This document shows positions 32,791-41,977 of a DNA stretch of 64,000 bases, piece by piece. Made by a program: the position numbers and the translations under genes. The stretch is taken from positions 1 through 64,000 of the forward strand of contig NZ_JAHZSV010000003.1 of assembly GCF_019457905.1 (NCBI RefSeq), written 5' to 3'. Source of the DNA: Flagellimonas abyssi. Lineage in GTDB: Bacteria > Bacteroidota > Bacteroidia > Flavobacteriales > Flavobacteriaceae. The notes beneath the pieces are model-generated. The model had not been told where the DNA came from. It did no database searches and was given only the letters and a program-made list of their open reading frames with translations. Numbering within the stretch: the first letter of the stretch is position 1; the number at the start of each line of letters is the position of its first letter.

Positions 32791-34451
32791 TGCGAATGGA
32801 CAACCTACATAAAATTGGAAGCATAAAAGGAGCCCAACACATTTTGGGTGCTTTTTTGTTACTGATGCTTTTACCTACGCTCGGTTTTTCGCAAACACAA
32901 CCCAAGGTCGATGCCGAAGTGGACACCTTGGCCATTAAAATCGGAGAACAGATCAAATACAAGATTACGGTCGAAGCAGATTCCACCGATGTGGTTTTCT
33001 TTCCCGAGGGCCAAACTTTTTCCCCACTTGAAACCGTAGAGGCCATAATGGCCGACACCCTCAAAAATGATGACAAGGTCATTCTTCAAAAAATATATTC
33101 GCTCACACAGTTTGATAGCGGTGCATATACCATTCCCCCACAGCGAATCGCCATCAACGAGCAGCCTTTTTTCACGGATTCCTTCCAAGTTAAGGTTGCC
33201 GATGTAGCAGTGGACACCACTAAACAGAAGATGTACGACATCAAACCCTTGATTGAGGTAGAGCGGAGCACCGCCGACATGTGGCTTACCGCACTTTGGA
33301 TTCTTTTGGGGCTGATTGTGGTAGGTGGATTGGTCTATTGGTTCTTTTTGCGCAAAAAGCCATTGACCGAGGAAGAGAAAGTCGCCTTGCTCCCTCCTTA
33401 TGACCGAGCGTTGATGGAGCTGAAAAAACTGGAGAATTCAAGGTATCTCATTCAGGATGAGTACAAACAATACTATTCCGAGCTTACCGATATTGTTCGT
33501 TCCTATTTGGAAGAAGATGTACACGTGACGGCCATGGAAAGTACCACCTCGGAGCTTATCACCAAATTGGAAATGTTGCGCGATGCCGGTGAACTTAAGT
33601 TAGAGGATGATACCATCCAACAATTTCAAAAAATATTGCAAACGGCTGATTTGGTTAAGTTTGCCAAGAACAAACCAGCATCGTCCATTGCGGAACAGGA
33701 TAGAAAATTGGTCGAAGAAATTGTGACCAAAACGCACGCTGGACTACCCGAGCCTACCGAAGAAGATTTGTTGTTGGACGAGGAATATCTGGAAGAACTT
33801 GCGAAGAAAAAACAACGCAAAAGAATCTATTGGGCCGCGGCCATTTTTGCAGGGATCATTGTTCTGGGCGGTATTGGGTCTACCATTTATTTTGGAACCA
33901 AAAAAGTGCGTGATACCGTTTTTGGCTACCCCACCAAAGATTTATTGGAGAATGAGTGGGTGGCCAGCTCCTATGGTTTCCCTCCCATTCAAATAGAAAC
34001 TCCTGAGGTTTTGGTGCGCCAAGAGCCACAGCTACCCAAAGAAACCGAGGAACTCATCAAAGAACTTCAGGCCTTTTCCTATGGAAGTTATGTTGGTATT
34101 TTTTCCGTAAGCACAAGCTCCATAACCTTTAAAGAAGAAAAAGAAGAGCCTCAATTTGATGCGGTTATCGGTTCCACCTTAGCCAATTTTGAACAACTAG
34201 GTCTTAAAAACATCATTACCAAACAAGAAGAATTTGTTACCCAATCCGGTGTAAAAGGGATGAAAACTTATGGTACCGGAACTCTGGAACGACCCAATGG
34301 AGACTCCAAAAGGGCCAAATACAACATTCTCACCTTTGGCGGTAAAGGTTTTATCCAGCAAGTGGTGATCACTTGGGAAGAGGAAGATGAATATGCAGAG
34401 CAGATTGTTAACCGGATTTTAGGAAGTCTTGACGTAAAAACACAAGTATAA
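32790..34451 (+). CDS. Membrane protein of the Bat cluster, BatD-like N-terminus
   Basis: A 553-residue protein with a signal peptide ending GFSQT. The N-terminal periplasmic part is strand-rich (VDTLAIKIGEQIKYKITVEA), followed by a transmembrane segment near 175 (ALWILLGLIVVGGLVYWFFL), a helical cytoplasmic region with YYSELTDIVRSYLEEDVHVTAMEST, a second membrane segment near 350 (AAIFAGIIVLGGIGSTIYF) and a C-terminal domain. It sits between DUF58 and BatA, where Bacteroidota clusters carry a gene without an agreed name. Its function is not established. It overlaps the DUF58 stop. Confidence 0.75.
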   Translation: MRMDNLHKIGSIKGAQHILGAFLLLMLLPTLGFSQTQPKVDAEVDTLAIKIGEQIKYKITVEADSTDVVFFPEGQTFSPLETVEAIMADTLKNDDKVILQKIYSLTQFDSGAYTIPPQRIAINEQPFFTDSFQVKVADVAVDTTKQKMYDIKPLIEVERSTADMWLTALWILLGLIVVGGLVYWFFLRKKPLTEEEKVALLPPYDRALMELKKLENSRYLIQDEYKQYYSELTDIVRSYLEEDVHVTAMESTTSELITKLEMLRDAGELKLEDDTIQQFQKILQTADLVKFAKNKPASSIAEQDRKLVEEIVTKTHAGLPEPTEEDLLLDEEYLEELAKKKQRKRIYWAAAIFAGIIVLGGIGSTIYFGTKKVRDTVFGYPTKDLLENEWVASSYGFPPIQIETPEVLVRQEPQLPKETEELIKELQAFSYGSYVGIFSVSTSSITFKEEKEEPQFDAVIGSTLANFEQLGLKNIITKQEEFVTQSGVKGMKTYGTGTLERPNGDSKRAKYNILTFGGKGFIQQVVITWEEEDEYAEQIVNRILGSLDVKTQV

Positions 34452-35450
34452 ATGTTTGAGAATATAGAATTTGCAAACCCTGAATTTTTCTGGCTGCTAT
34501 TACTGCTGCCATTGGCTTTGCTATGGTATTTTTTCAAACGGAAAAATGAAATGGCATCCCTCCGTATTTCTAGTATCAAAGGGTTTACGGTAACGAGCTG
34601 GGCCTCAAAATTGAAACCCATCCTGCTAGTAATCCGTCTTTTGGCCTTGGCTGCCATTATAACGGCATTGGCAAGACCTCAAACGGAGGATATTTCAACA
34701 AGGACAAAAACCACGAAGGGTATCGATATTGTGATGGCCATTGATGTCTCGTCCAGTATGTTGGCACGTGACCTTAAACCGGACCGCTTGACCGCCTTAA
34801 AAGAAGTAGCGGCCGATTTTATCGAAGGGCGCCCAAACGACCGAATCGGTTTGGTAAGCTATGCCGCTGAAAGTTATACCAAAACACCAATTACCAGTGA
34901 CAAAGCCATAGTATTGAACTCTTTGGAGGAAATCACCTATGGTGTACTGGAAGACGGTACGGCCATAGGAATGGGACTGGCCACATCGGTTAACCGCCTA
35001 AAAGAAAGCAAGGCCATTAGTAAAGTTATCATTCTTTTAACGGACGGTGTCAATAATTCTGGCTTTATTGAGCCTAGAACCGCCGCCGATCTTGCAATCG
35101 AATTCGGGATTAAAACATACACCATTGGTATAGGAACCAACGGAAACGCATTATCCCCGATCGCATATAACAGAGACGGGTCTTACAGGTACGGAATGCG
35201 ACAAGTAGAAATCGATGAGGAATTGCTTGAAGAGATTGCCGATGTAACCGGTGGAAAATATTTCCGTGCTACCGACAATGAGTCTTTGGAAGCTATTTAC
35301 GACGAGATCAACAAATTGGAAAAAACAGAAATAGAAGAGTTCAAGTATTACAAATACGAGGAAAAATTCAGGCCATTGATTTTCTTGGCCGGAATATTAT
35401 TGTTGTTGGAATGGGGATTGCGAAACTCCATCTTTAAAAGTTTTATTTAG
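34452..35450 (+). CDS. batA: BatA, VWA-domain membrane protein
   Basis: A 332-residue inner membrane protein. Two N-terminal membrane segments (FFWLLLLLPLALLWYFF and ILLVIRLLALAAIITALA) are followed by a von Willebrand A domain with the metal site VMAIDVSSSMLARDL (D-x-S-x-S), SYAAESYTKTPIT and TDGVNNSG, then a C-terminal segment FLAGILLLLEWG. Bat proteins were first linked to aerotolerance in Bacteroides fragilis. It starts directly after the preceding stop and ends 3 bp before BatB, so the cluster is tightly coupled. Confidence 0.92.
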   Translation: MFENIEFANPEFFWLLLLLPLALLWYFFKRKNEMASLRISSIKGFTVTSWASKLKPILLVIRLLALAAIITALARPQTEDISTRTKTTKGIDIVMAIDVSSSMLARDLKPDRLTALKEVAADFIEGRPNDRIGLVSYAAESYTKTPITSDKAIVLNSLEEITYGVLEDGTAIGMGLATSVNRLKESKAISKVIILLTDGVNNSGFIEPRTAADLAIEFGIKTYTIGIGTNGNALSPIAYNRDGSYRYGMRQVEIDEELLEEIADVTGGKYFRATDNESLEAIYDEINKLEKTEIEEFKYYKYEEKFRPLIFLAGILLLLEWGLRNSIFKSFI

Positions 35451-35453
35451 AAG

Positions 35454-36506
35454 ATGATTCAGTTTGACGAAAAAATATATTTCTACCTCTTGGCCATAAT
35501 TCCGGTAATGGCCCTGACGTTCTTTTTTCTTCAAATTTGGAAGAAAAAAACACAGAAGCGATTTGCTGATTTAAAGCTATTGAGACGTTTGGCGCCAAAT
35601 AAGTCAAACTTTAAATCCACACTTAAATTAGTACTCTTATTAGCGGGAATTTCCTTTTTGGTTTTGGGACTGGTGAATCCAAAAATCGGCACAAAATTGG
35701 AAACCGTAAAACGTGAAGGAGTAGATATTGTATTTGCACTTGATGTTTCCAAAAGTATGTTGGCAGAGGATATAGCCCCCAACCGATTGGAAAAATCCAA
35801 ACGTATTGTGTCGGAAATCATCAACCAATTGGCCAGCGACCGAATCGGGATCATTGCCTATGCCGGGCAGGCCTATCCCCAACTCCCCATCACTACGGAC
35901 TACGGAGCGGCAAAAATGTTCTTACAGAGCATGAACACCGATATGTTGTCATCACAAGGAACCGCCATCAACGCAGCCATAGATTTGGCCAGCACCTACT
36001 ATGACGATTCCCAGCAAACGAACAGAGTACTTTTTATTGTTTCCGACGGAGAGGACCATTCCGAAAGTTCTACCATAAATGCCGTTGAAAAAGCTACACA
36101 AAATGGAATCCGTGTGTATACCATTGGGGTAGGTAGCACCAAGGGGGCTCCGATTCCCATCAAGCGGAACGGAATCGTGGAAAGCTTGAAAAAGGACAAC
36201 GAAGGAGAAGTGGTCATCACCAAACTGAACGAAAACGTATTGACAGAGATTGCCAATCAGGGCAATGGCGAATATATTGATGGTTCCAACACGGAAAATG
36301 CTGTGGAATACATCAAAGAAGAACTGAACCGAATGGACAAAACGGAATTTGAAGCCAAGCAGTTTGCCGAGTACAAGGATCAATTCCAATGGTTCCTCGC
36401 CGCAGGCTTTTTATTTCTATTTTTGGACATCTTCGTTTTGGATAGAAAAACACAATGGTTGAAAAAACTGAATCTTTTTAATGAGCACGATGATGAACAA
36501 GATTAA
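35454..36506 (+). CDS. batB: BatB, VWA-domain membrane protein
   Basis: A 350-residue membrane protein with two N-terminal segments (FYLLAIIPVMALTFFFL and LVLLLAGISFLVLGLV), a VWA domain carrying VFALDVSKSMLAEDIAP, YAGQAYPQLPIT and SDGEDHSES, and a C-terminal segment WFLAAGFLFLFLDIF. It is a paralogue of BatA and the two probably form a heterodimeric VWA unit. Its 3' end overlaps the start of the next gene by 14-26 bp. The exact role of the complex is unresolved. Confidence 0.91.
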   Translation: MIQFDEKIYFYLLAIIPVMALTFFFLQIWKKKTQKRFADLKLLRRLAPNKSNFKSTLKLVLLLAGISFLVLGLVNPKIGTKLETVKREGVDIVFALDVSKSMLAEDIAPNRLEKSKRIVSEIINQLASDRIGIIAYAGQAYPQLPITTDYGAAKMFLQSMNTDMLSSQGTAINAAIDLASTYYDDSQQTNRVLFIVSDGEDHSESSTINAVEKATQNGIRVYTIGVGSTKGAPIPIKRNGIVESLKKDNEGEVVITKLNENVLTEIANQGNGEYIDGSNTENAVEYIKEELNRMDKTEFEAKQFAEYKDQFQWFLAAGFLFLFLDIFVLDRKTQWLKKLNLFNEHDDEQD

Positions 36507-37386
36507 GTTGATGTTTGGACTATTGCTCTGTTTTGGCGCGGTCCAAGCCCAAGATGACATTACCGAAAAAGCGAACAGAGAAGCAGAAAAAGCATTGCAA
36601 GCTTCTAAAAACCTCACCTTCGAGGCCAATGAAGAGCTTACCTCAAATGATTTTGTAACGGCAGAGGCCGACTACAGGAAAGCCATATCCAAAAGCAATA
36701 AAAATGCCGTGGCAAGATTTAACCTAGGTAATGCTTATTATAACAGGGAAAGTTTTGGCGAAGCCTTTGGACGTTATAAGGAAGCCAGTGATACTGCCGA
36801 AGAAAAAGGAGAAAAGCACAAAGCCTTCCACAACATGGGCAATGTGTTCATGAAACAAAAAGACTATAAGCAAGCTGTTGAGGCATACAAACAGGCATTG
36901 CGAAAAAATCCCAACGACGACGAGACCCGTTATAATCTTGCTTTGGCAAAAAAAATGCTGGAAAAACAACAGGACGAGCAAAAGAACGACCAAAACCAGG
37001 ACAACGAAGACAAAAAAGACGAAGAAAACGAGGACAAGGACAAAAACAAGGACCAGAACAACGAAGGGGGCGATAACGAGAAGAAGGACGAGGGCGAACA
37101 AAAAGAAGACGAAAACAAGGATAAAGGTGACCAAGGTGATAATGGTGAAAACAAGCCCGAAGAAAATAAAGAGGGCGAAGGCGATAAGAAAAAAGAGCAA
37201 GAGAAGAAACCTAATGAAGGTGACCAACCCAATGACAAACAGCAACAGCCAAGACCCAACCAACTTTCTGAGCAGCAAATCCAGAATTTACTAGAGGCCA
37301 TGCAGAACGAAGAGAAAAAAGTTCAAGAAAAAATGGAGGCCCGTAAGGTTCGTGGGAAAAAAATCAAAAACGAGAAGGACTGGTAA
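36481..37386 (+). CDS. batC: BatC, TPR protein with a long charged low-complexity tail
   Basis: An up to 301-residue exported protein. ATG 36481, 36490 and 36493 are all in frame; MNKIKLMFGLLLCFGAVQAQ from 36493 is the cleanest signal peptide. TPR repeats occur at about 50-160 (ARFNLGNAYYNRESFGEAF; KAFHNMGNVFMKQKDYKQAVE). Residues about 160-270 are almost entirely K, E, D, N, Q and G, a disordered stretch of alternating charges, and a helical LLEAMQNEEKKVQEKM closes the protein. The 14-26 bp overlap with batB suggests coupled translation. Confidence 0.87.
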   Translation: MSTMMNKIKLMFGLLLCFGAVQAQDDITEKANREAEKALQASKNLTFEANEELTSNDFVTAEADYRKAISKSNKNAVARFNLGNAYYNRESFGEAFGRYKEASDTAEEKGEKHKAFHNMGNVFMKQKDYKQAVEAYKQALRKNPNDDETRYNLALAKKMLEKQQDEQKNDQNQDNEDKKDEENEDKDKNKDQNNEGGDNEKKDEGEQKEDENKDKGDQGDNGENKPEENKEGEGDKKKEQEKKPNEGDQPNDKQQQPRPNQLSEQQIQNLLEAMQNEEKKVQEKMEARKVRGKKIKNEKDW

Positions 37387-39173
37387 TGAAATTGTTGAAA
37401 GGCAACATATTGCTTTTTTTGGGAATGTTCCTCCTTGTGGGGATTTATTCGCATGCCCAAGACGAAACCAAGGGGGTAGAGTTCACAATGAACTTGAGCA
37501 AAGAGGAATTGGGAGTCAATGAGCGTCTGAGGGTAGATTTTACCATGAACAAGGATGGAGACAACTTTAAGCCGCCGCAATTTGAAGGATTCAATGTGGT
37601 TATGGGGCCATCACAATCTATCAGCTCATCTTGGATAAACGGCAAAAGAAGCTTTTCCAAGACCTACACCTATATTTTGGTCCCCACTGCAAGGGGCAGC
37701 TTTACCATCAATCAAGCAACTATAGAGATTGCAGGGCAGACCTACAAGACCACACCGCAAAAAGTTGAGGTTACGGCGGCTGTGGACAAACCTAATTCTC
37801 AGAAAACCGTAGACGATGTTGCCGACGAAAACCTTCATCTGGTGGCAGAGGTATCCAAAGGCAACCCGTACATGAACGAAGCCGTTACGGTCATATACAA
37901 ACTGTATGTGAGTCCTAACGTTAGTGTTACCAACTATCGCCCATTGGACAACCCTACGTATAACAATTTTTGGAGCCAGGACATTCCCGTTACCAAGCAT
38001 ACTGCACAAAATGGTACCTATCAAGGCAAACCATACCGCTACGTGGTCTTAAAGCGTGTTGTGCTATACCCTCAAAAATCCGGTCAATTGAATATTGAAC
38101 CGCTTTCCTTGGAAATATTTGTGGACGTTCCAACGAACCGTCGTGACTTTTTCGGCGGAAGGATTTATACCTCGACCAGTAAGACGGTATCCGCAGGAAG
38201 CAGAACCATCAATGTCAAACCATTGCCTGAAGCAGGAAAACCAGCTGGTTTTAGTGGTGCTGTCGGTGATTTTGACTTTTCGGTAACCACTAGCAAAACA
38301 CAGTTGAACGCCTCGGAATCGCTACAGGCAAAGGTGGAAGTTTCTGGAAAGGGCAACCTAAAATTGTTCCAACTCCCGGAACCCGAACTTCCCAGTTCAT
38401 TGGAGGTCTACGATCCAGAGTATGAGGAATCCATAAACACGTACAGTTCTGGTATGGAGGGCAAAGTGTCTAACAATTATACCATTGTACCATCATTTAG
38501 GGGAAAATACCCTATACCAAGCATATCTTTCAGCTTCTTTAATCCAGGTACCGGCAAATACGAGACCATACGTTCGGAAGAAATAAATATCGAGGTGATA
38601 GAAGGACCAACAGCCAGTTCAGGAACTTTGGCCGGTCCATCATCCAACAAACAAGTGGTTGTTCCCACGGGCGATCAATTCCACTTTATCAATATAAACC
38701 CAAACCTAAGTGCCATTAGTTCAGAAAAATTCTTTGGCTCCAACCTATTCTTCATTTTATTGTTTGCTCCATTAATATTGATTCCAATTGCCATTTTTAC
38801 GTTTAAAAAACGAGAAGCAATAGCTAGTGATGTTGTGGGCAATAAAATCAAAAGAGCAAACAGATTGGCCAGAAAATATCTGTCAACGGCCAAAAAGGAA
38901 CTCGGTAACAAAGAAGCCTTTTATGTGGCCTTGGAAAAGGGGCTGCACAATTATTTGAAAGCCAAATTACATATTGAGACATCTGAGTTCAGCAAGGATA
39001 AAATTACGAGCATCCTTTCTGAAAAAAATGTAAACAATTCGGACATCCAAGGCTTTATAAGTTTATTGACCAGTTGTGAAATGGCACGTTACAGTCCTTT
39101 CTCCAATGTACAGATGCAACAGGATTATGAAAAGGCGAGTGAGGTAATCTCTAATCTGGACAAACAACTATGA
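37386..39173 (+). CDS. batD: BatD, periplasmic/membrane protein
   Basis: A 595-residue protein with a signal peptide ending SHAQD, several beta-sandwich domains in the periplasm (VEFTMNLSKEELGVNERLRV; NLHLVAEVSKGNPYMNEAVTV; FDFSVTTSKTQLNASESLQA), one membrane segment near 460 (LFFILLFAPLILIPIAIFTF) and a cytoplasmic C-terminal region. This layout is typical of the oxygen-tolerance protein BatD. The start overlaps the BatC stop (TAATG) and the end overlaps the BatE start by 4 bp. Confidence 0.9.
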   Translation: MKLLKGNILLFLGMFLLVGIYSHAQDETKGVEFTMNLSKEELGVNERLRVDFTMNKDGDNFKPPQFEGFNVVMGPSQSISSSWINGKRSFSKTYTYILVPTARGSFTINQATIEIAGQTYKTTPQKVEVTAAVDKPNSQKTVDDVADENLHLVAEVSKGNPYMNEAVTVIYKLYVSPNVSVTNYRPLDNPTYNNFWSQDIPVTKHTAQNGTYQGKPYRYVVLKRVVLYPQKSGQLNIEPLSLEIFVDVPTNRRDFFGGRIYTSTSKTVSAGSRTINVKPLPEAGKPAGFSGAVGDFDFSVTTSKTQLNASESLQAKVEVSGKGNLKLFQLPEPELPSSLEVYDPEYEESINTYSSGMEGKVSNNYTIVPSFRGKYPIPSISFSFFNPGTGKYETIRSEEINIEVIEGPTASSGTLAGPSSNKQVVVPTGDQFHFININPNLSAISSEKFFGSNLFFILLFAPLILIPIAIFTFKKREAIASDVVGNKIKRANRLARKYLSTAKKELGNKEAFYVALEKGLHNYLKAKLHIETSEFSKDKITSILSEKNVNNSDIQGFISLLTSCEMARYSPFSNVQMQQDYEKASEVISNLDKQL

Positions 39174-39937
39174 TCATCATGAAGAAGATTGCATTTTTGA
39201 TATTGCTGCTTTCCTTCTCTTTTGGTTTTGCCCAAAACGAGGCGTTATTTAATAGAGCAACGGAACTGTACAATGATGCCGAATATGCTGCAGCTATAGA
39301 TAATTACAAGCAAATTCTGGATAATGGCCAACATTCCGCTTCTTTATATTTTAATTTGGGGAATTGTTATTACAAACTCAATGCCATTGGGCCGAGTATT
39401 TACTACTACGAAAAAGCGCTGCTTTTGAGCCCCAATAACGAAGAGATTCGAAATAATTTAGCATTTGCGCAAAATATGAGGCTCGATGCTATAGAGGAAA
39501 TGCCAAAAACGGAGATGTCAAGAATATATAATTCCGTCATTGGTATATTCACATCGGACCAATGGTCCTATCTGGCCATTTCACTTGTCTTTTTATTTGT
39601 GCTTGCGTACATGGCCTACTACTTTTTGAGGCCTGCCAACCAAAAAAGAGCAGCCTTTATTTCCAGTATGCTATCGCTTGTTCTCTGTTTGGTCTGTATT
39701 TTATTGGCATACCTTAACCACCAACAGAACAGGAACGACGACCCTGCAATCATATTTGCAAAAGAAGTCAACGTAAATGCAGAACCGAACGTAAACAGTA
39801 GTACAGCTTTTACTCTTCACGAAGGAACCAAAGTGAACGTTTTGGACGAACTCGACGAATGGAGGAGAATCCGTATTGCAGATGGACAAACAGGTTGGTT
39901 ACAAGTTGACAGTATCAAGAAAATCAAGGAGTTTTAG
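39170..39937 (+). CDS. batE: BatE, TPR protein with SH3-like domain
   Basis: A 255-residue protein with a signal peptide ending GFAQNE, TPR repeats (LFNRATELYNDAEYAAAIDN; SLYFNLGNCYYKLNAIGPS), two membrane segments (WSYLAISLVFLFVLAYMAYYF and MLSLVLCLVCILLAYL), and a C-terminal SH3b-like domain (VNVNAEPNVNSSTAFTLHEG, GWLQVDSIKKI). It overlaps the BatD stop; ATG 39170 or ATG 39179 can serve as start. It closes the Bat cluster. The TPRs probably scaffold the complex. Confidence 0.88.
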   Translation: MIIMKKIAFLILLLSFSFGFAQNEALFNRATELYNDAEYAAAIDNYKQILDNGQHSASLYFNLGNCYYKLNAIGPSIYYYEKALLLSPNNEEIRNNLAFAQNMRLDAIEEMPKTEMSRIYNSVIGIFTSDQWSYLAISLVFLFVLAYMAYYFLRPANQKRAAFISSMLSLVLCLVCILLAYLNHQQNRNDDPAIIFAKEVNVNAEPNVNSSTAFTLHEGTKVNVLDELDEWRRIRIADGQTGWLQVDSIKKIKEF

Positions 39938-39994
39938 ACAAAAACCCCTTTTCCTTGCCCAGAATTCCTTATTTTAGATAAAATTGATGTTTTT

Positions 39995-40303
39995 GTGAAG
40001 ACACTCCTGTTCCCTATGATATCATTGTTACTGATATTTGCATTATCAGTATCCCCAATTATTCCCTTGTTGGATAAAGAATCGGGCAAAACAATAGTTA
40101 TTGGTGCGGCTGAAGAGGAAAAGAGCAGTAAAACGTTCACCATCGAAAAATTTGATGAAGCCGATACGTTCTATAAATATTTTTTTGATTCACATAATCA
40201 ACACTTCGTACAAGATAGCTCTTTGGGTTATCTTGGATATATTTTCCCCTTTTCGGACTATACCGTAGAAATCTTGGACCCTCCCCCTAGAAATTTGGTG
40301 TAA
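39995..40303 (+). CDS. Small exported hypothetical protein
   Basis: A 102-residue protein from GTG 39995; no in-frame ATG gives a complete signal. MKTLLFPMISLLLIFALSVS is a possible signal or membrane anchor, followed by an acidic strand-helix region (TFTIEKFDEADTFYKYFFD) and an aromatic tail. I do not recognise the family. It lies 57 bp after batE and 80 bp before the SulP transporter, so it could belong to either transcript. The GTG start and its position lower confidence. Confidence 0.55.
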   Translation: MKTLLFPMISLLLIFALSVSPIIPLLDKESGKTIVIGAAEEEKSSKTFTIEKFDEADTFYKYFFDSHNQHFVQDSSLGYLGYIFPFSDYTVEILDPPPRNLV

Positions 40304-40383
40304 ACTTTAGTTCTAAATCAAATTTTTAACCTTCTTCTATGAAAACCTAACCAAAAAATAGAAGAGTAATCTTACACATCATC

Positions 40384-41967
40384 ATGTTCAAGTATATTAA
40401 AAATGACTTGCCTGCCAGTATTGTGGTCTTTTTTGTGGCACTCCCTCTATGTCTGGGAATTGCCTTGGCCAGTGGCGCACCATTGTTCTCGGGCCTTATA
40501 GCAGGTATTATCGGAGGAATAGTAGTGGGAGCATTGAGCGGTTCCCAAATTGGGGTCAGTGGTCCAGCGGCCGGACTTGCCGCAATAGTTTTAACGGCAA
40601 TCGGTACCTTGGGCGGATATCAAAACTTTTTGGTGGCTGTGGTCCTGGGCGGCATCATACAGCTCATATTTGGCTTTTTAAAAGCCGGTATCATCGCCTA
40701 TTACTTTCCGTCTTCCGTAATCAAAGGAATGCTTACAGGTATAGGTATCATAATCATCTTAAAACAAATCCCCCACTTTTTTGGCTACGATGCCGATCCT
40801 GAGGGTGATTGGGCATTCTTTCAGGTGGATGGAGAGAACACTTTTAGTGAAATCATCAACTCCATCAACTATATAAGTCCAGGGGCGACCTTAATTGCCA
40901 TAATCGGACTGGCCATACTTGTTTTATGGAGTACCGTACTGACCAAAAAATCAAAGATTTTTGAGTTGGTGCAAGGTCCGTTGGTTGCAGTGGTCCTGGG
41001 AATCGTTTATTTTTCGGTCACAAATGACGACCCCACCTGGGGAATTTCTGCCGAGCATTTGGTAAAGGTTCCTGTTCCCGATAGCCTTGAATCTTTCTTG
41101 GGCTTTTTTAGTTTTCCCAATTTCTCGGCAATCTCCAACATGGATGTCTGGGTCACTGCGTTCACCATTGCATTGGTTGCCAGTTTGGAGACCTTGCTTT
41201 GTGTGGAAGCAACGGACAAGTTAGATCCTGAAAAACGAACCACGCCAACAAATCGCGAGCTAATGGCGCAAGGGGTTGGCAATACACTTTCCGGCCTGAT
41301 CGGCGGTCTCCCCGTTACGCAAGTAATTGTACGTAGCTCCGCAAACATTCAATCTGGAGGTAAAACAAAGGCGTCCGCAATCATTCACGGGTTTTTCCTA
41401 TTGGGATCGGTAATTTTGATACCCACGCTACTCAATATGATACCTTTGTCCGTTTTGGCGGCAATCCTATTTGTAGTAGGCTATAAACTTGCAAAACCAA
41501 GCCTTTTCAAGACAATGTACCAAGCAGGATGGAAACAATTTGTCCCTTTTGTGGTAACAGTGGTAGGAATCGTTTTTACCGATCTTTTGGTCGGAATTAG
41601 TTTGGGCCTAGGTGTTGGTATCGTCGTAGTCTTGATAAAAAGTTATCAAAATTCCCACTTTTTACATATTGAGGACAGTGGCAACGGGTCACATAAAATA
41701 AAGATGACTTTGGCAGAAGAAGTCACCTTTTTTAACAAAGGTGCCATTTTGAAAGAACTGGACAGTATTCCAGAAAATTCTTACCTAACTTTGGATGTTA
41801 GAAAAACACGTTATCTTGACAATGATATCGTAGAAATTCTAGAAGATTTTTCAAGCAAGGCGAAGAACAGAAACATTGATATTAAAATTATTTCGGAAAG
41901 AGGTGAAATCGAAAACCCTGAAAGCTATATCGAGTTTTTTAATCTAAGACCTAAAAAAACAGCATAA
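40384..41967 (+). CDS. SulP family transporter, probable bicarbonate transporter
   Basis: A 527-residue membrane protein with the SulP core: PASIVVFFVALPLCLGIALASG, GALSGSQIGVSGPAAGLAAIV, GNTLSGLIGGLPVTQVIVRSSAN, then about ten membrane segments and a C-terminal STAS-like domain (LTLDVRKTRYLDNDIVEIL). It lies 10 bp upstream of a beta-carbonic anhydrase gene, a pairing often linked to bicarbonate uptake. Direct transport of HCO3- is inferred from the neighbour. It differs from the SulP at 9993 in sequence and context. Confidence 0.9.
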   Translation: MFKYIKNDLPASIVVFFVALPLCLGIALASGAPLFSGLIAGIIGGIVVGALSGSQIGVSGPAAGLAAIVLTAIGTLGGYQNFLVAVVLGGIIQLIFGFLKAGIIAYYFPSSVIKGMLTGIGIIIILKQIPHFFGYDADPEGDWAFFQVDGENTFSEIINSINYISPGATLIAIIGLAILVLWSTVLTKKSKIFELVQGPLVAVVLGIVYFSVTNDDPTWGISAEHLVKVPVPDSLESFLGFFSFPNFSAISNMDVWVTAFTIALVASLETLLCVEATDKLDPEKRTTPTNRELMAQGVGNTLSGLIGGLPVTQVIVRSSANIQSGGKTKASAIIHGFFLLGSVILIPTLLNMIPLSVLAAILFVVGYKLAKPSLFKTMYQAGWKQFVPFVVTVVGIVFTDLLVGISLGLGVGIVVVLIKSYQNSHFLHIEDSGNGSHKIKMTLAEEVTFFNKGAILKELDSIPENSYLTLDVRKTRYLDNDIVEILEDFSSKAKNRNIDIKIISERGEIENPESYIEFFNLRPKKTA

Positions 41968-41977
41968 AAAAATAGAA

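Noticed and set aside
36724-37301. Long antisense frames, very hydrophobic or Ser-rich, opposite batC
   Set aside because: They arise from the complement of the Lys/Glu/Asp codon repeats in the charged tail. The BatC frame has a signal peptide, TPRs and operon overlaps.
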